Positions 8,641 to 15,376 are shown, counted from the stretch's first letter. The stretch is 24,045 nucleotides of DNA from GCA-2786165 sp964625775 (GCA_964625775.1 CAZVEH010000032.1:1-24045), one strand, 5' to 3'. The notes: generated from the letters alone by a model not told the origin. Translations and numbers: made by a program.

Positions 8641-8726
8641 GTCATTCCCGCGTAGGATCTGAATCTATTTTGTGGCAAAGTTATGAGCGAGTCTGTAGGG
8701 GGGATTCCCGCCTGCGCGGGAATGAC
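8641..8726. repeat. Inverted repeat with GTCATTCCCGCG ends
   Basis: GTCATTCCCGCG at 8641-8652 is mirrored by CGCGGGAATGAC at 8715-8726. The right arm contains a second, tighter hairpin, ATTCCCGC/GCGGGAAT around CTGC (8704-8723). Extragenic repeats with these ends are scattered through many proteobacterial genomes. Here it lies between convergent genes, where such elements often collect. Confidence 0.65.
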
Positions 8727-8774
8727 TCAAATGAGATCGAATGTCATCACAGTATGATTTTTCCCTGCGGAGGG

Positions 8775-9209
8775 TTAATTACCTTGATTTTGTCGTTCTT
8801 TGATCTCAGACAAGGTTTTACAGTCAATACATAGCGTAGCAGTGGGGCGTGCTTCTAAACGACGCAAACCGATTTCAATGCCACAGGCTTCACAATACCC
8901 AAAATCATCTTCTAATAAGCGTTCTAGCGCATCTTCAATTTTCTTGATGAGTTTGCGTTCACGGTCTCTTGTACGCAGTTCAATATTAAATTCTTCTTCT
9001 TGACTGGCACGATCAGAGGGATCGGGGAAATTGGCTGCTTCATCTTTCATGTGAGAAACGGTTCTATCTACTTCTTCCATTAAGGACTGACGCCATGCCA
9101 ACAAAATCTTTTCGATATGGGCTCGTTGACCTTCATTCATATAAGCTTCATCGGGTGTTTCTTGATAGGGCGCGATGCCCATAGAGCCAAGAGAGGTGTC
9201 AGTTTTCAT
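8775..9209 (-). CDS. dksA: RNA polymerase-binding transcription factor DksA
   Basis: 144 residues from the ATG at 9209, preceded by GTGA at a good distance. A GTG four codons upstream (9221) is possible but has no Shine-Dalgarno. DksA binds the secondary channel of RNA polymerase and, with ppGpp, drives the stringent response. Numbered from the GTG, the coiled-coil tip carries the key D67 and D70 in DPSDRASQEEEF, and the zinc finger has C110, C113, C131 and C134 (CEACG, CIDC). The sequence follows E. coli DksA closely over its whole length. It is the last gene of the minus-strand block, 66 nt after prmC. In Legionella, DksA and ppGpp control the transition to the transmissive phase. Confidence 0.96.
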   Translation of the reverse strand: MKTDTSLGSMGIAPYQETPDEAYMNEGQRAHIEKILLAWRQSLMEEVDRTVSHMKDEAANFPDPSDRASQEEEFNIELRTRDRERKLIKKIEDALERLLEDDFGYCEACGIEIGLRRLEARPTATLCIDCKTLSEIKERQNQGN

Positions 9210-9275
9210 AAGTTTACTCACTTTTTTATTAATTTTAACTTCACATTATAACGGATACAGAGCGTGCTAACAATT

Positions 9276-10133
9276 TTAGAATGATGATTTCAATCGTTTA
9301 CCCCCACTGACACGATCCAATCCTTGCCAGTCTTGCCAGCATTGAATGTCACCGTACCCATGTTGCTCTAGTAATTTTTTGACCGCAGCTGCTTGGTCAT
9401 AACCATGTTCCAACAGCAAAATACCATTCTCCTGTAAATGATTGTAACTGTGCTGAATGATAAAGCGCAATGCTTCTAAGCCATCAATGCCACTGACCAA
9501 AGCTGATTCGGGTTCAAATCGCAAATCCCCTTGCGTCAAATGACTATCTGTAGCAGACAAATAGGGGGGATTAGACACAATAGCATCAAATAATTGTTGA
9601 TGGAATGCTGCAAACCAATCTGAAACCATAAAGTTAATGTGAGCTAATCCCAGGCGTTGGGCATTGTTTTGTGCCACGTTTAAGGCTTTGGACGATTGAT
9701 CACAGGCCGTGATTTGCCAATCAGGGCATTCGGTGGCAAGCGCCAGAGCTATGGCGCCACTTCCAGTACCTAAATCAAGTATAGAGAGTGGTGCAGCTGG
9801 ATCTAGCAACGCCAACGCTGTTTCTACCAAACGCTCTGTTTCAGGTCTTGGAATGAGAGTATCAGGGGTGACGACCAGATCTAGGGACCAAAATTCTCGA
9901 TGACCCAGGATATAGGCGATGGGGGTGCCTTGTTGACGTTGGGTGAGTGCCTGTTGATACAGGGTGGCTTGTTCTTGTGATAAACGCTGTTCGGGGTGTG
10001 CAAACAAATAAGTGCGTGATACTTGCAGTGCTTGTTGCAGCAAAATTTCTGCTTCTCGATGCGCTTCTTCTTGGGATGCTAGCATGTTCATGCCAAAGGA
10101 CAATGCTTCTTTGATCGAACTCTCAGGCTTCAT
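9276..10133 (-). CDS. prmC: Release factor glutamine methyltransferase PrmC (HemK)
   Basis: 285 residues. It methylates the glutamine of the GGQ motif in release factors RF1 and RF2 with S-adenosylmethionine. The N-terminal helical domain is followed by LIPRPETE (93-100), the SAM-binding loop DLGTGSG (120-126) and the catalytic NPPY (188-191) that holds the target amide. The ATG at 10133 lies inside the end of prfA (11-nt overlap), so enzyme and substrate genes are probably translationally coupled. The order hemA-prfA-prmC is standard in gammaproteobacteria. Confidence 0.96.
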   Translation of the reverse strand: MKPESSIKEALSFGMNMLASQEEAHREAEILLQQALQVSRTYLFAHPEQRLSQEQATLYQQALTQRQQGTPIAYILGHREFWSLDLVVTPDTLIPRPETERLVETALALLDPAAPLSILDLGTGSGAIALALATECPDWQITACDQSSKALNVAQNNAQRLGLAHINFMVSDWFAAFHQQLFDAIVSNPPYLSATDSHLTQGDLRFEPESALVSGIDGLEALRFIIQHSYNHLQENGILLLEHGYDQAAAVKKLLEQHGYGDIQCWQDWQGLDRVSGGKRLKSSF

Positions 10134-11214
10134 GTCGACCTAATTCGGCGAGCAGTTCCGCATGGTATTCACGTTTTAACGCATCGATGACCTCGATCAC
10201 GTTGCCTTCTACAATTTCAGCAAGATTATAGAGGGTGAGATTGATTCTATGGTCGGTCAAGCGTCCCTGTGGAAAATTATAGGTTCGGATGCGTTCAGAT
10301 CGATCGCCGCTACCTACCTGTAATTTACGCGTGAGATCTTGTTCTTGCTTTTGTTTGCTTTGCTGGGCGGATAACAAACGAGTTTTGAGCAAAGACATGG
10401 CTTTTGAACGATTTTTATGTTGTGAGCGTTCATCTTGGCATTCTACGACTACCCCAGTGGGCAAATGGGTGATACGAATGGCAGAGTCGGTTTTATTGAC
10501 GTGCTGTCCGCCTGCACCCGAGGCCCGATAGGTATCAACACGCAGATCATCTGGGTTAATTTGGATGTCATGAATGGCATCGATTTCAGGCATAATGGCT
10601 ACGGTACACGCTGAGGTATGCACCCGTCCCTGCGATTCAGTGGCAGGCACGCGTTGTACGCGATGGGTGCCTGATTCAAATTTTAAGGTTGCATAAACTT
10701 GTTGACCTGAGATATGGGCAATCACTTCTTTAAAGCCGCCGTGTTCGCCATGATGAGCGGTTACGATGTCAACTTGCCATCTGCGTTGCTCGGCAAAACG
10801 CGTGTACATGCGAAATAAGTCGCCGGCAAAAATTGCGGCTTCATCGCCCCCTGTGCCGGCACGAATTTCTAAATACACATTACGTTCATCGTCTGGATCT
10901 TTGGGAATCAAATGATATTGCAGTGCTTCGTCTAATTGAGTGATTTTTTCTTGTGCGACGGTCAATTCTTCAGCGGCCATCGCAGCCAATTCCGTATCGT
11001 CGCCATGACATAATTCTTCTAAAGAGGCCGCATCTTCTTGGGCTTGGCGATAGTCCGTAAAGCAGGTGGTGATGGGTTCCAATTGTGCGTATTCTTTGGA
11101 TAGATTTTTGAATTTTTCTTGATCTGCGATGATGCTTGCTTCGGACAACAGGCGGCTGATTTCTTGAAACCGCTCTAACATGTGTTCTAATTTATTTTCA
11201 AGTGAGATCTTCAT
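10123..11214 (-). CDS. prfA: Peptide chain release factor 1
   Basis: 363 residues from the ATG at 11214 (MKISLENKLEHML), which aligns with the start of E. coli RF1. An earlier in-frame ATG at 11268 would add a hydrophobic 18-residue leader made of the hemA 3' end and is rejected. RF1 ends translation at UAA and UAG. The codon-reading PAT tripeptide is at 190-192 (RVPATESQGR) and the peptidyl-hydrolysis GGQ at 235-237 (GAGGQHVN), close to the E. coli positions. The start overlaps hemA by 17 nt and the end overlaps prmC, whose product methylates the GGQ glutamine. Confidence 0.97.
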   Translation of the reverse strand: MKISLENKLEHMLERFQEISRLLSEASIIADQEKFKNLSKEYAQLEPITTCFTDYRQAQEDAASLEELCHGDDTELAAMAAEELTVAQEKITQLDEALQYHLIPKDPDDERNVYLEIRAGTGGDEAAIFAGDLFRMYTRFAEQRRWQVDIVTAHHGEHGGFKEVIAHISGQQVYATLKFESGTHRVQRVPATESQGRVHTSACTVAIMPEIDAIHDIQINPDDLRVDTYRASGAGGQHVNKTDSAIRITHLPTGVVVECQDERSQHKNRSKAMSLLKTRLLSAQQSKQKQEQDLTRKLQVGSGDRSERIRTYNFPQGRLTDHRINLTLYNLAEIVEGNVIEVIDALKREYHAELLAELGRHEA

Positions 11215-12466
11215 AAGAACTTTGGCTAGAATGAAATAAATAATGGGCCAAATCCAATACTTCATCACGCTGATCTAGTGCAGCTTGACGTAAGCCAATG
11301 GTGGGCATATGAGTGAATTTTTTGATCAAACGTTCGCTGAATTCGGTCATCACCTCAAATTGGTGATGGCCTTTGGCCAGTTTTTGCATGGCACGTTCTA
11401 GTTCTTGTGCAGCCAAAGCTTGCATGCTGCTGCGGTAATCGCAAATTAATTCTTTGGCACGCAGCGCACGGTGATTGTGCATGAATGCTTTGAGTTCGAA
11501 CTCAATCAATTTTTCTGCATGCATAGCTGCGGCATGCCGTTGCTGCATGCCTGCTTGGGTCAAACGATCCAAATCGTCAATATTGTAAAGAGTGATATTC
11601 GGCAGAGACCCTACATTAGGTTCAATATCCCTGGGTACCGCTAGGTCTAAAAAAAACATAGGGGCTTGACGGCGGGCCTCCAAAATATCAGTGACCATGC
11701 TTTGAGAAATAAAAGGGTAAGGGCAAGCGGTTGCTGAGACCACGATGTCGGCTTTGATCAATGCGGCTGTCATGTCGTGAATGGGGATAATGGTGCCATC
11801 ATACAAATCAGCCAGGGTACTGGCATGATCTTCTGAACGGCTGGTGATCATGAAGCGCCGTACGCCTTGCTGATGGAGATATTTGGCCACTAACGCGGCT
11901 GTTTCTCCTGATCCAATGACCAGTACAGAGAGATCAGCAAGATCTGCGAAGCGTTGTTGAATCAGTTTTGATGCGGCAAAGGCGACTGATGTGGCATGTT
12001 GTCCTACACCACTTTGATTACGAATGCGTTTACTGGCCCCAAAAACGAATTGAAAAATATGACGCAAGCTGGTGCCAACCGCATTGTTCGCATCAGCAAT
12101 CTGAAAGGCTTGTTTCATTTGTCCCAGAATTTGCGGTTCACCCAGCATCATGGAATCTAAACCACTGGCAACACGCACAGCATGTTTCACGGCTTCTTGG
12201 TCTTCTAGTAGATACAAATAAGGCTGCAGTTGTTCTAAGGACATATGATGATATTGGGCAAACCAAGACAGCAATTGTTTGGGCGCTTGTGTATCGCAAT
12301 ACAATTCGGTGCGATTGCAGGTGGACAGCATCACCGCTTCATTGATATCTGGCTCGTCCAGCAAGGTATCGAGCAGGGTTTTTTGCTTTTCTGGAGAGTG
12401 CGCGAGTGTTTCCCTAACGTTAAGAGGCGCTGTTTTATGATTCAGTCCGCAAACAATAAAAACCAT
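11198..12466 (-). CDS. hemA: Glutamyl-tRNA reductase
   Basis: 422 residues. It reduces glutamyl-tRNA(Glu) with NADPH to glutamate-1-semialdehyde, the first committed step of tetrapyrrole (haem) synthesis. The catalytic cysteine is C50 in STCNRTELY, MLGEPQILGQMKQAF is the family signature, and VLVIGSGETAALVAKYL is the NADPH-binding loop. A helical dimerisation domain closes the protein. The ATG at 12466 fits the family N-terminus (MVFIVCGLNHKTAP). First gene of the block hemA-prfA-prmC-dksA. A minus-strand TATAAT lies about 30 nt upstream. Confidence 0.97.
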   Translation of the reverse strand: MVFIVCGLNHKTAPLNVRETLAHSPEKQKTLLDTLLDEPDINEAVMLSTCNRTELYCDTQAPKQLLSWFAQYHHMSLEQLQPYLYLLEDQEAVKHAVRVASGLDSMMLGEPQILGQMKQAFQIADANNAVGTSLRHIFQFVFGASKRIRNQSGVGQHATSVAFAASKLIQQRFADLADLSVLVIGSGETAALVAKYLHQQGVRRFMITSRSEDHASTLADLYDGTIIPIHDMTAALIKADIVVSATACPYPFISQSMVTDILEARRQAPMFFLDLAVPRDIEPNVGSLPNITLYNIDDLDRLTQAGMQQRHAAAMHAEKLIEFELKAFMHNHRALRAKELICDYRSSMQALAAQELERAMQKLAKGHHQFEVMTEFSERLIKKFTHMPTIGLRQAALDQRDEVLDLAHYLFHSSQSSYEDLT

Positions 12467-12496
12467 AGGGATACGAGTGGGTAATAGAATTAATAT

Positions 12497-12502
12497 ATTA
12501 TA
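12497..12502 (-). promoter_or_regulatory. Possible -10 box of hemA
   Basis: Read on the minus strand this is TATAAT, placed so that transcription would start some 20-25 nt before the hemA ATG. No clear -35 hexamer is found at 16-18 nt, so this is a weak call. Confidence 0.35.
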
Positions 12503-12630
12503 ACGGATTGGTTCTGTAATTTATACAGGATGTGCCATTCTTTTAGGAGGGCAACTAAGTTTTATAAGTTAAAAAGCAACTAGTCACCACAAGGCAACCG
12601 CATCTAAAAAAATATAATATTACCAGTGTG

Positions 12631-12717
12631 CCTACGTTCCGTGCTTTATGCACGGAATCCAGTTTGAATCTCGAATCAAGATTGTCTGGATACCGTGCAT
12701 AAAGCACGGTAAGTAGG
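12631..12717. repeat. 87-bp imperfect palindrome with nested hairpins
   Basis: The outer arms start CCTAC and end GTAGG. A 17-bp arm, CCGTGCTTTATGCACGG (12639-12655), is matched exactly by its complement at 12693-12709, and pairing resumes inward with ATCCAG/CTGGAT. Each 17-bp arm is itself a small hairpin (CCGTGC/GCACGG). Origin unknown; it could be a decayed miniature element. Confidence 0.8.
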
Positions 12718-12780
12718 CGAAAAAGATGGTTTTAATGTTCAAAATGCGCCAAATATGGCGTTTCCTTGAAAGGTAATAAC

Positions 12781-12864
12781 TCGATTTTATGAAAAATCCC
12801 CACCGCCGAATCCCCGCGGCGCAGACCGCGGGGATTCGGCGGTGGGGATTTTTCATAAAGTCGA
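12781..12864. repeat. Hairpin with 39-bp arms and 6-nt loop
   Basis: 12781-12819 and 12826-12864 are inverted copies differing at a single base, which still allows a G-T pair. The stem is GC-rich inside (CCGCCGAATCCCCGCGG) and AT-rich outside. Such a stem would be extremely stable in RNA or single-stranded DNA. It has no T-tract and is far from the nearest stop codon, so it is not an ordinary terminator. Confidence 0.9.
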
Positions 12865-12940
12865 GAATAAGTGGTTACATTAAAAATACCTCAAGAAATT
12901 TCTATGTCTACCGCTAACTTCTACAGAGGGCTTAACATCA

Positions 12941-13060
12941 GGATTTACACAAAGCTTCGAGGTTGAAGCAAGTTTTGTTGTTAATGAGGGCGTTTAGGTG
13001 AACTAAATGACCGAATGAAACATAAAACTTAACGAAGAGATCGAGGTTTTGTGTAAGTCC
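12941..13060. repeat. 120-bp palindromic MITE-like element, copy A
   Basis: Imperfect terminal inverted repeats: GGATTTACACAAAGCTTCGA at the left, and at the right TCGAGGTTTTGTGTAAGTCC. A central TTTAG-GTGAA-CTAAA forms the loop end. Copy B at 15917-16036 has the same length and about 80-85% identity by eye. The element ends 22 nt before an ATG in both copies. No transposase is present, so it is MITE-like by structure only. Confidence 0.75.
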
Positions 13061-13082
13061 TAAACATATTTAAGGTGACTCT

Positions 13083-13370
13083 ATGGAAATTATCTTTCAT
13101 GGTAAGCATGATAGTATGGAAGAAGCGACTCACAGTTTATTAAGTATCATCAAATTATTCCATGATCGTTATCAAATCGATGGGTTTCGCGAGATGCATT
13201 TGTCCGTGACCCTGGTTGATAGCTGTGGCGAAGATGTTGAGCTGGTAGACAGTGAAACAGACCAAGCCCTAAGAGTATTTGAAGTTTATCGTGAAGGAAA
13301 AGAGGTGATAAAACGCCGCGGTCGCCCCAATTTGAAGTTAGTGATGAACCAGGAAAATGAGGGCCGATAA
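13083..13370 (+). CDS. Small protein with AT-hook-like C-terminus
   Basis: 95 residues, family not recognised. Residues 1-70 look like a small mixed alpha/beta domain (helix EEATHSLLSIIKLFHDRY, then a strand HLSVTLVDS). The tail KRRGRPNLK (77-85) contains the GRP core with flanking basic residues of an AT-hook, which binds the minor groove of AT-rich DNA. AGGTGA stands just before the ATG. The gene lies directly behind palindromic element copy A and 390 nt before the first of the secreted-protein genes. A decayed second copy follows element copy B at 16057. A regulatory DNA-binding role for the array is possible but unproven. Confidence 0.75.
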   Translation: MEIIFHGKHDSMEEATHSLLSIIKLFHDRYQIDGFREMHLSVTLVDSCGEDVELVDSETDQALRVFEVYREGKEVIKRRGRPNLKLVMNQENEGR

Positions 13371-13660
13371 ATTACGCCAGGGGTGTGCTTTACAATACCC
13401 AAAAAACGGTCTATGTTGATACAAATGGATATGTTTATAGTTAGAAATGCACCCTGAAAAAAAGGCTGGGGGTGCACGGAAAAGGGTTTGTTAAATAATT
13501 CGTCATCCTGAGCGCAGCGAAGGATCTGCTCCACAACAGAGAGATCCCTCTTTCCCCTCAAGATGACAAAGTCAGTCATTTGTGCTTGTTCAGTCTGGCT
13601 TGATGCGCAATCTGGAATTAATGCGCATCGGGGAGAATGTTCACCGTGGCAATCATAGTG
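13371..13660. other. Intergenic stretch before the secreted-protein array
   Basis: 290 nt with no gene. It contains a dispersed repeat at about 13501-13568. From about 13490 onward it matches the region upstream of array copy 2 (from about 14135), so the duplicated unit reaches back this far. Confidence 0.6.
13501..13568. repeat. Dispersed repeat (GTCATCCTGAGCGCAGCG type), copy a
   Basis: Begins CGTCATCCTGAGCGCAGCGA and ends near CAAGATGACAAAG, with the two ends able to pair (TCATC/GATGA). A second copy lies at 14148-14217. Repeats with this start are widespread extragenic elements; an open frame across it on the minus strand is a repeat translation, not a gene. Confidence 0.75.
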
Positions 13661-13762
13661 TACCGGTGTATGAACGTTTGTAGGGGTTAGTCCGCTACGA
13701 TTTACTTAATTAAGGCGAGCCCAATGCCGGGGGGTAAGCTTTAATAAATAAGGAGATACCAC
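13661..13762 (+). promoter_or_regulatory. Conserved structured leader of array copy 1
   Basis: About 100 nt shared with the leaders of copies 2, 4 and 5 and more loosely copy 3. It holds TTAAGGC (13710-13716) able to pair with GCTTTAA (13738-13744), then AGGAG (13751-13755) 7 nt before the ATG. An upstream TAGTCCGCTACGA matches the GTAGCG/CGCTAC hairpin of other copies. It may be an untranslated leader or may include the promoter. Confidence 0.65.
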
Positions 13763-13993
13763 ATGTTACATTTATCAACCAAGGGTTCTAAAAAATCTTA
13801 TGTTGCAAAAGCTGCGTGCCTTACAGCGGGATTAGTAGCTGTGTTTGCTAGTTCTAGTGTGTTGGCTACTAACATGAGTGTAGTATGCACTCCGGGTAAT
13901 CATCTGGTTACAATATCGATATCTGGGCACCCAGCATACCAATGCCGTGACAAACAAACTGGCGAAGTAGTATCTGCTGGTAACGTACAATAA
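13763..13993 (+). CDS. Secreted variable protein, array copy 1 (short)
   Basis: 76 residues. A signal peptide of 35 residues (MLHLSTKGSKKS, then AGLVAVFASSSVLA) is nearly identical in all five family members. The mature part is only 41 residues, with the family's first cysteine at C42. Its end, TGEVVSAGNVQ, aligns with TGVVLEANQVQ of copy 4, just where copy 4 continues with its second conserved cysteine. Copy 1 stops exactly there, so it looks C-terminally truncated by about 35 residues. Another cysteine (C61) is not at the family position. Function unknown; export through Sec is the expected fate. Followed by a hairpin. Confidence 0.8.
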   Translation: MLHLSTKGSKKSYVAKAACLTAGLVAVFASSSVLATNMSVVCTPGNHLVTISISGHPAYQCRDKQTGEVVSAGNVQ

Positions 13994-14002
13994 TTGTAAA
14001 TA

Positions 14003-14040
14003 TACCAGTTGAGCAAGTTGATTTCCTTGCGCAGCTGGTA
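14003..14040 (+). terminator. Hairpin after array copy 1
   Basis: TACCAGTTGAGCAAG (14003-14017) pairs with CTTGCGCAGCTGGTA (14026-14040) with one mismatch and one G-T pair. A related hairpin follows copy 2. No T-tract follows, so termination is not certain; an RNA 3'-end structure is an alternative. Confidence 0.5.
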
Positions 14041-14147
14041 CCTACTAAAATGTTTGGTTTTTGGCGTAATGCCATATTAATTTCTTTATTGCATGCAAAA
14101 GGGTTTGATTATTTAGGTGTTTAAAGAAAATTCATTATTAATTGACT

Positions 14148-14217
14148 CGTCATCCTGAGCGCAGCGAAGGATCTCCTCGACAACAGGGAGATCTCTCGTT
14201 TCCCTCGAGATGACAAG
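14148..14217. repeat. Dispersed repeat (GTCATCCTGAGCGCAGCG type), copy b
   Basis: Begins CGTCATCCTGAGCGCAGCGA like the copy at 13501 and ends CTCGAGATGACAAGG. Both copies stand the same distance upstream of an array leader, so this copy arose with the tandem duplication of copies 1 and 2. Confidence 0.75.
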
Positions 14218-14304
14218 GTCAGATATTTGTGTGTGCTCAGCTCGGCATTATGCGCAGATAGAAATACAGCGCATGGGGGAGTACGCACAATGAAGCGCAT
14301 GATG

Positions 14305-14407
14305 TACCGGTGTATAAAACGTTGTAGCGGCTAGTACGCTACGATCTACTCAATTAAGGCGAACCCATTGCCGGGGGGTTAAGCCTTGATAAATAAGGAG
14401 ATACAAC
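14305..14407 (+). promoter_or_regulatory. Conserved structured leader of array copy 2
   Basis: Same leader as copy 1. GTAGCG and CGCTAC form an upper hairpin. TTAAGGC (14354-14360) pairs with GCCTTGA (14383-14389) with one G-T pair. AAGGAG precedes the ATG. The base changes relative to copy 1 keep the pairing. Confidence 0.65.
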
Positions 14408-14818
14408 ATGTTACATTTATCAAACAAGGGTTCTAAAAAATCTTATGCTGCTAAAGCTGCATGCTTTACAGCGGGATTAGTAGCTGTATTTGCTAGTTCT
14501 AGTGTGTTGGCAGTAAGTGGTCCTTTGTCGTGCGATCCTACTCCAGATTTACGGACTAAACTTAGCACTATTGCACCTGACCGTACACAAACTAATTTCG
14601 TGATGCAAGTTATCGACGTCCCTGGTGCCGACGGAACTCCGACAAAAAAATACCAGATCCAAGCTGTGGGCCCTAATGGTCGTTTCTTTATTCAAGGAAG
14701 GATGCTAAACAACTGCAATCTAAATGGTAAAGTTGTTCAGTTCATCGCAAATAATACTGACTCGTTACAAATCATTGGTACTGGCGATATAGTTAGTAAC
14801 TTAATTTTGAGTAATTAA
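14408..14818 (+). CDS. Secreted variable protein, array copy 2
   Basis: 136 residues, the longest member. The 35-residue signal peptide ends SSSVLA and matches the other copies in protein and DNA. The mature domain of 101 residues starts VSGPLSC (C42) and has the second family cysteine at C103, 33 residues from the end; these two could form a disulfide. Apart from the cysteine positions the mature part shares little with its paralogues. No known domain was recognised and no catalytic motif is visible, so a binding, toxic or surface role is possible. A leader and a downstream hairpin related to those of copy 1 frame it. Confidence 0.85.
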   Translation: MLHLSNKGSKKSYAAKAACFTAGLVAVFASSSVLAVSGPLSCDPTPDLRTKLSTIAPDRTQTNFVMQVIDVPGADGTPTKKYQIQAVGPNGRFFIQGRMLNNCNLNGKVVQFIANNTDSLQIIGTGDIVSNLILSN

Positions 14819-14829
14819 TTTACACCTGT

Positions 14830-14871
14830 ACCAGGTGCACAAGTCGATTGCGTTGATCTTGTGTACCTGGT
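14830..14871 (+). terminator. Hairpin after array copy 2
   Basis: ACCAGGTGCACAAG (14830-14843) pairs with CTTGTGTACCTGGT (14858-14871), 13 of 14 positions, around a 14-nt loop. The left arm resembles the hairpin after copy 1. A T-tract is missing. Confidence 0.5.
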
Positions 14872-14879
14872 GCCTTACG

Positions 14880-14977
14880 TACCAGCGTATGAAACGTTGA
14901 GGTGGGTAAATACGTTTCGAACACGTAAGTAAGGGCCAACGCTGAAGTTAAGCTATAGTAAATCAGGGAGATACCAC
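14880..14977 (+). promoter_or_regulatory. Diverged leader of array copy 3
   Basis: Retains the leader start (GTATGAAACGTTG) and its end (TAAATCAGGGAGATACCAC before the ATG), but the middle has drifted and the lower stem seen in the other copies is largely lost. Confidence 0.5.
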
Positions 14978-15355
14978 ATGTTACATTTATCAACCAAGGG
15001 TTCCAAAAAATCTTATACTGCTAAATCTGCATGCCTTACAGCGGGATTAGTAGCTGTATTTGCGAGTTCTAGTGTGTTTGCAGTTGCTATGAGGTGTCTA
15101 TATACAGGTTCAACACCACCTCCTGGGGCTGCAGCTAATCATTTTGCAGTAGCAAGGACTTTCGACGGCAACGCATTCACTTTTACGGATTTAAGCACTA
15201 ACACATTAGTTAAACCAGAAATGATAGGAAGCTGCACCATAGGCAATAATATTCCTGTTAATCTCACCCGACAAGGTCAAGCTATAGAAGTTAGGGATGC
15301 TGCTACTGGTCAATTGATTACCGGTATCGATGCGTTTTACTTGAGTGTCCCATGA
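14978..15355 (+). CDS. Secreted variable protein, array copy 3
   Basis: 125 residues. The signal peptide is as in the other copies (ends SSSVFA). Mature domain of 90 residues with cysteines C40 and C86; the second lies 39 residues from the C-terminus and follows FTFTDLSTNTLV, a stretch comparable to FVFYDAGTTNPV in copy 5. No known domain was recognised. The predicted fold is mostly strand. Leader partly degenerate, so expression may differ from the others. Confidence 0.83.
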   Translation: MLHLSTKGSKKSYTAKSACLTAGLVAVFASSSVFAVAMRCLYTGSTPPPGAAANHFAVARTFDGNAFTFTDLSTNTLVKPEMIGSCTIGNNIPVNLTRQGQAIEVRDAATGQLITGIDAFYLSVP

Positions 15356-15376
15356 TACACCTGTAGTAGGTGTATC
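15354..15376 (+). terminator. Hairpin at the copy 3 / copy 4 junction
   Basis: GATACACCT (15354-15362) and AGGTGTATC (15368-15376) pair perfectly over 9 bp with a 5-nt loop. It begins within the copy 3 stop codon, and its right arm runs into the start of the copy 4 leader. A T-tract is missing. Confidence 0.5.

Larger units (their letters stand above)
8563..8774. other. Intergenic gap between convergent waaA and dksA
   Basis: 212 nt with no gene. It holds a hairpin right after waaA and a dispersed-type inverted repeat (both listed separately). Nothing else was recognised. Confidence 0.6.
12467..13082. other. Gene-free stretch opening the accessory island
   Basis: 616 nt between hemA and the AT-hook gene, with no credible gene. 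Its contents are the hemA promoter region, an 87-bp palindrome (12631-12717), a 39-bp-arm hairpin (12781-12864), and the 120-bp palindromic element (12941-13060), the last preceded by about 55 nt that recur near 15858. One open frame on the minus strand over the hairpins only translates the repeats. Confidence 0.7.
13994..14304. other. Intergenic stretch between array copies 1 and 2
   Basis: 311 nt with no gene. It holds a hairpin after copy 1 and the second dispersed repeat, and its right part is a duplicate of the region before copy 1. Confidence 0.6.

Noticed and set aside
11215..11268. Longer prfA product with a hydrophobic N-terminus
   Set aside because: It reads the hemA 3' end in another frame; the start at 11214 puts PAT and GGQ at almost the same residue numbers as in E. 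coli RF1.
12632..12856. Minus-strand open frame of 74 codons over the palindromes
   Set aside because: It mostly translates the two inverted repeats, has no ribosome-binding site and no recognisable domain.
13286..13579. Minus-strand open frame of 97 codons
   Set aside because: It covers the 3' end of the AT-hook gene in antisense and the dispersed repeat, giving a typical repeat peptide (LRCAQDD).
13501..14217. CRISPR array suggested by repeated short sequences
   Set aside because: Only two copies about 650 nt apart, with genes between them and no regular spacers; they are dispersed extragenic repeats carried by a tandem duplication.
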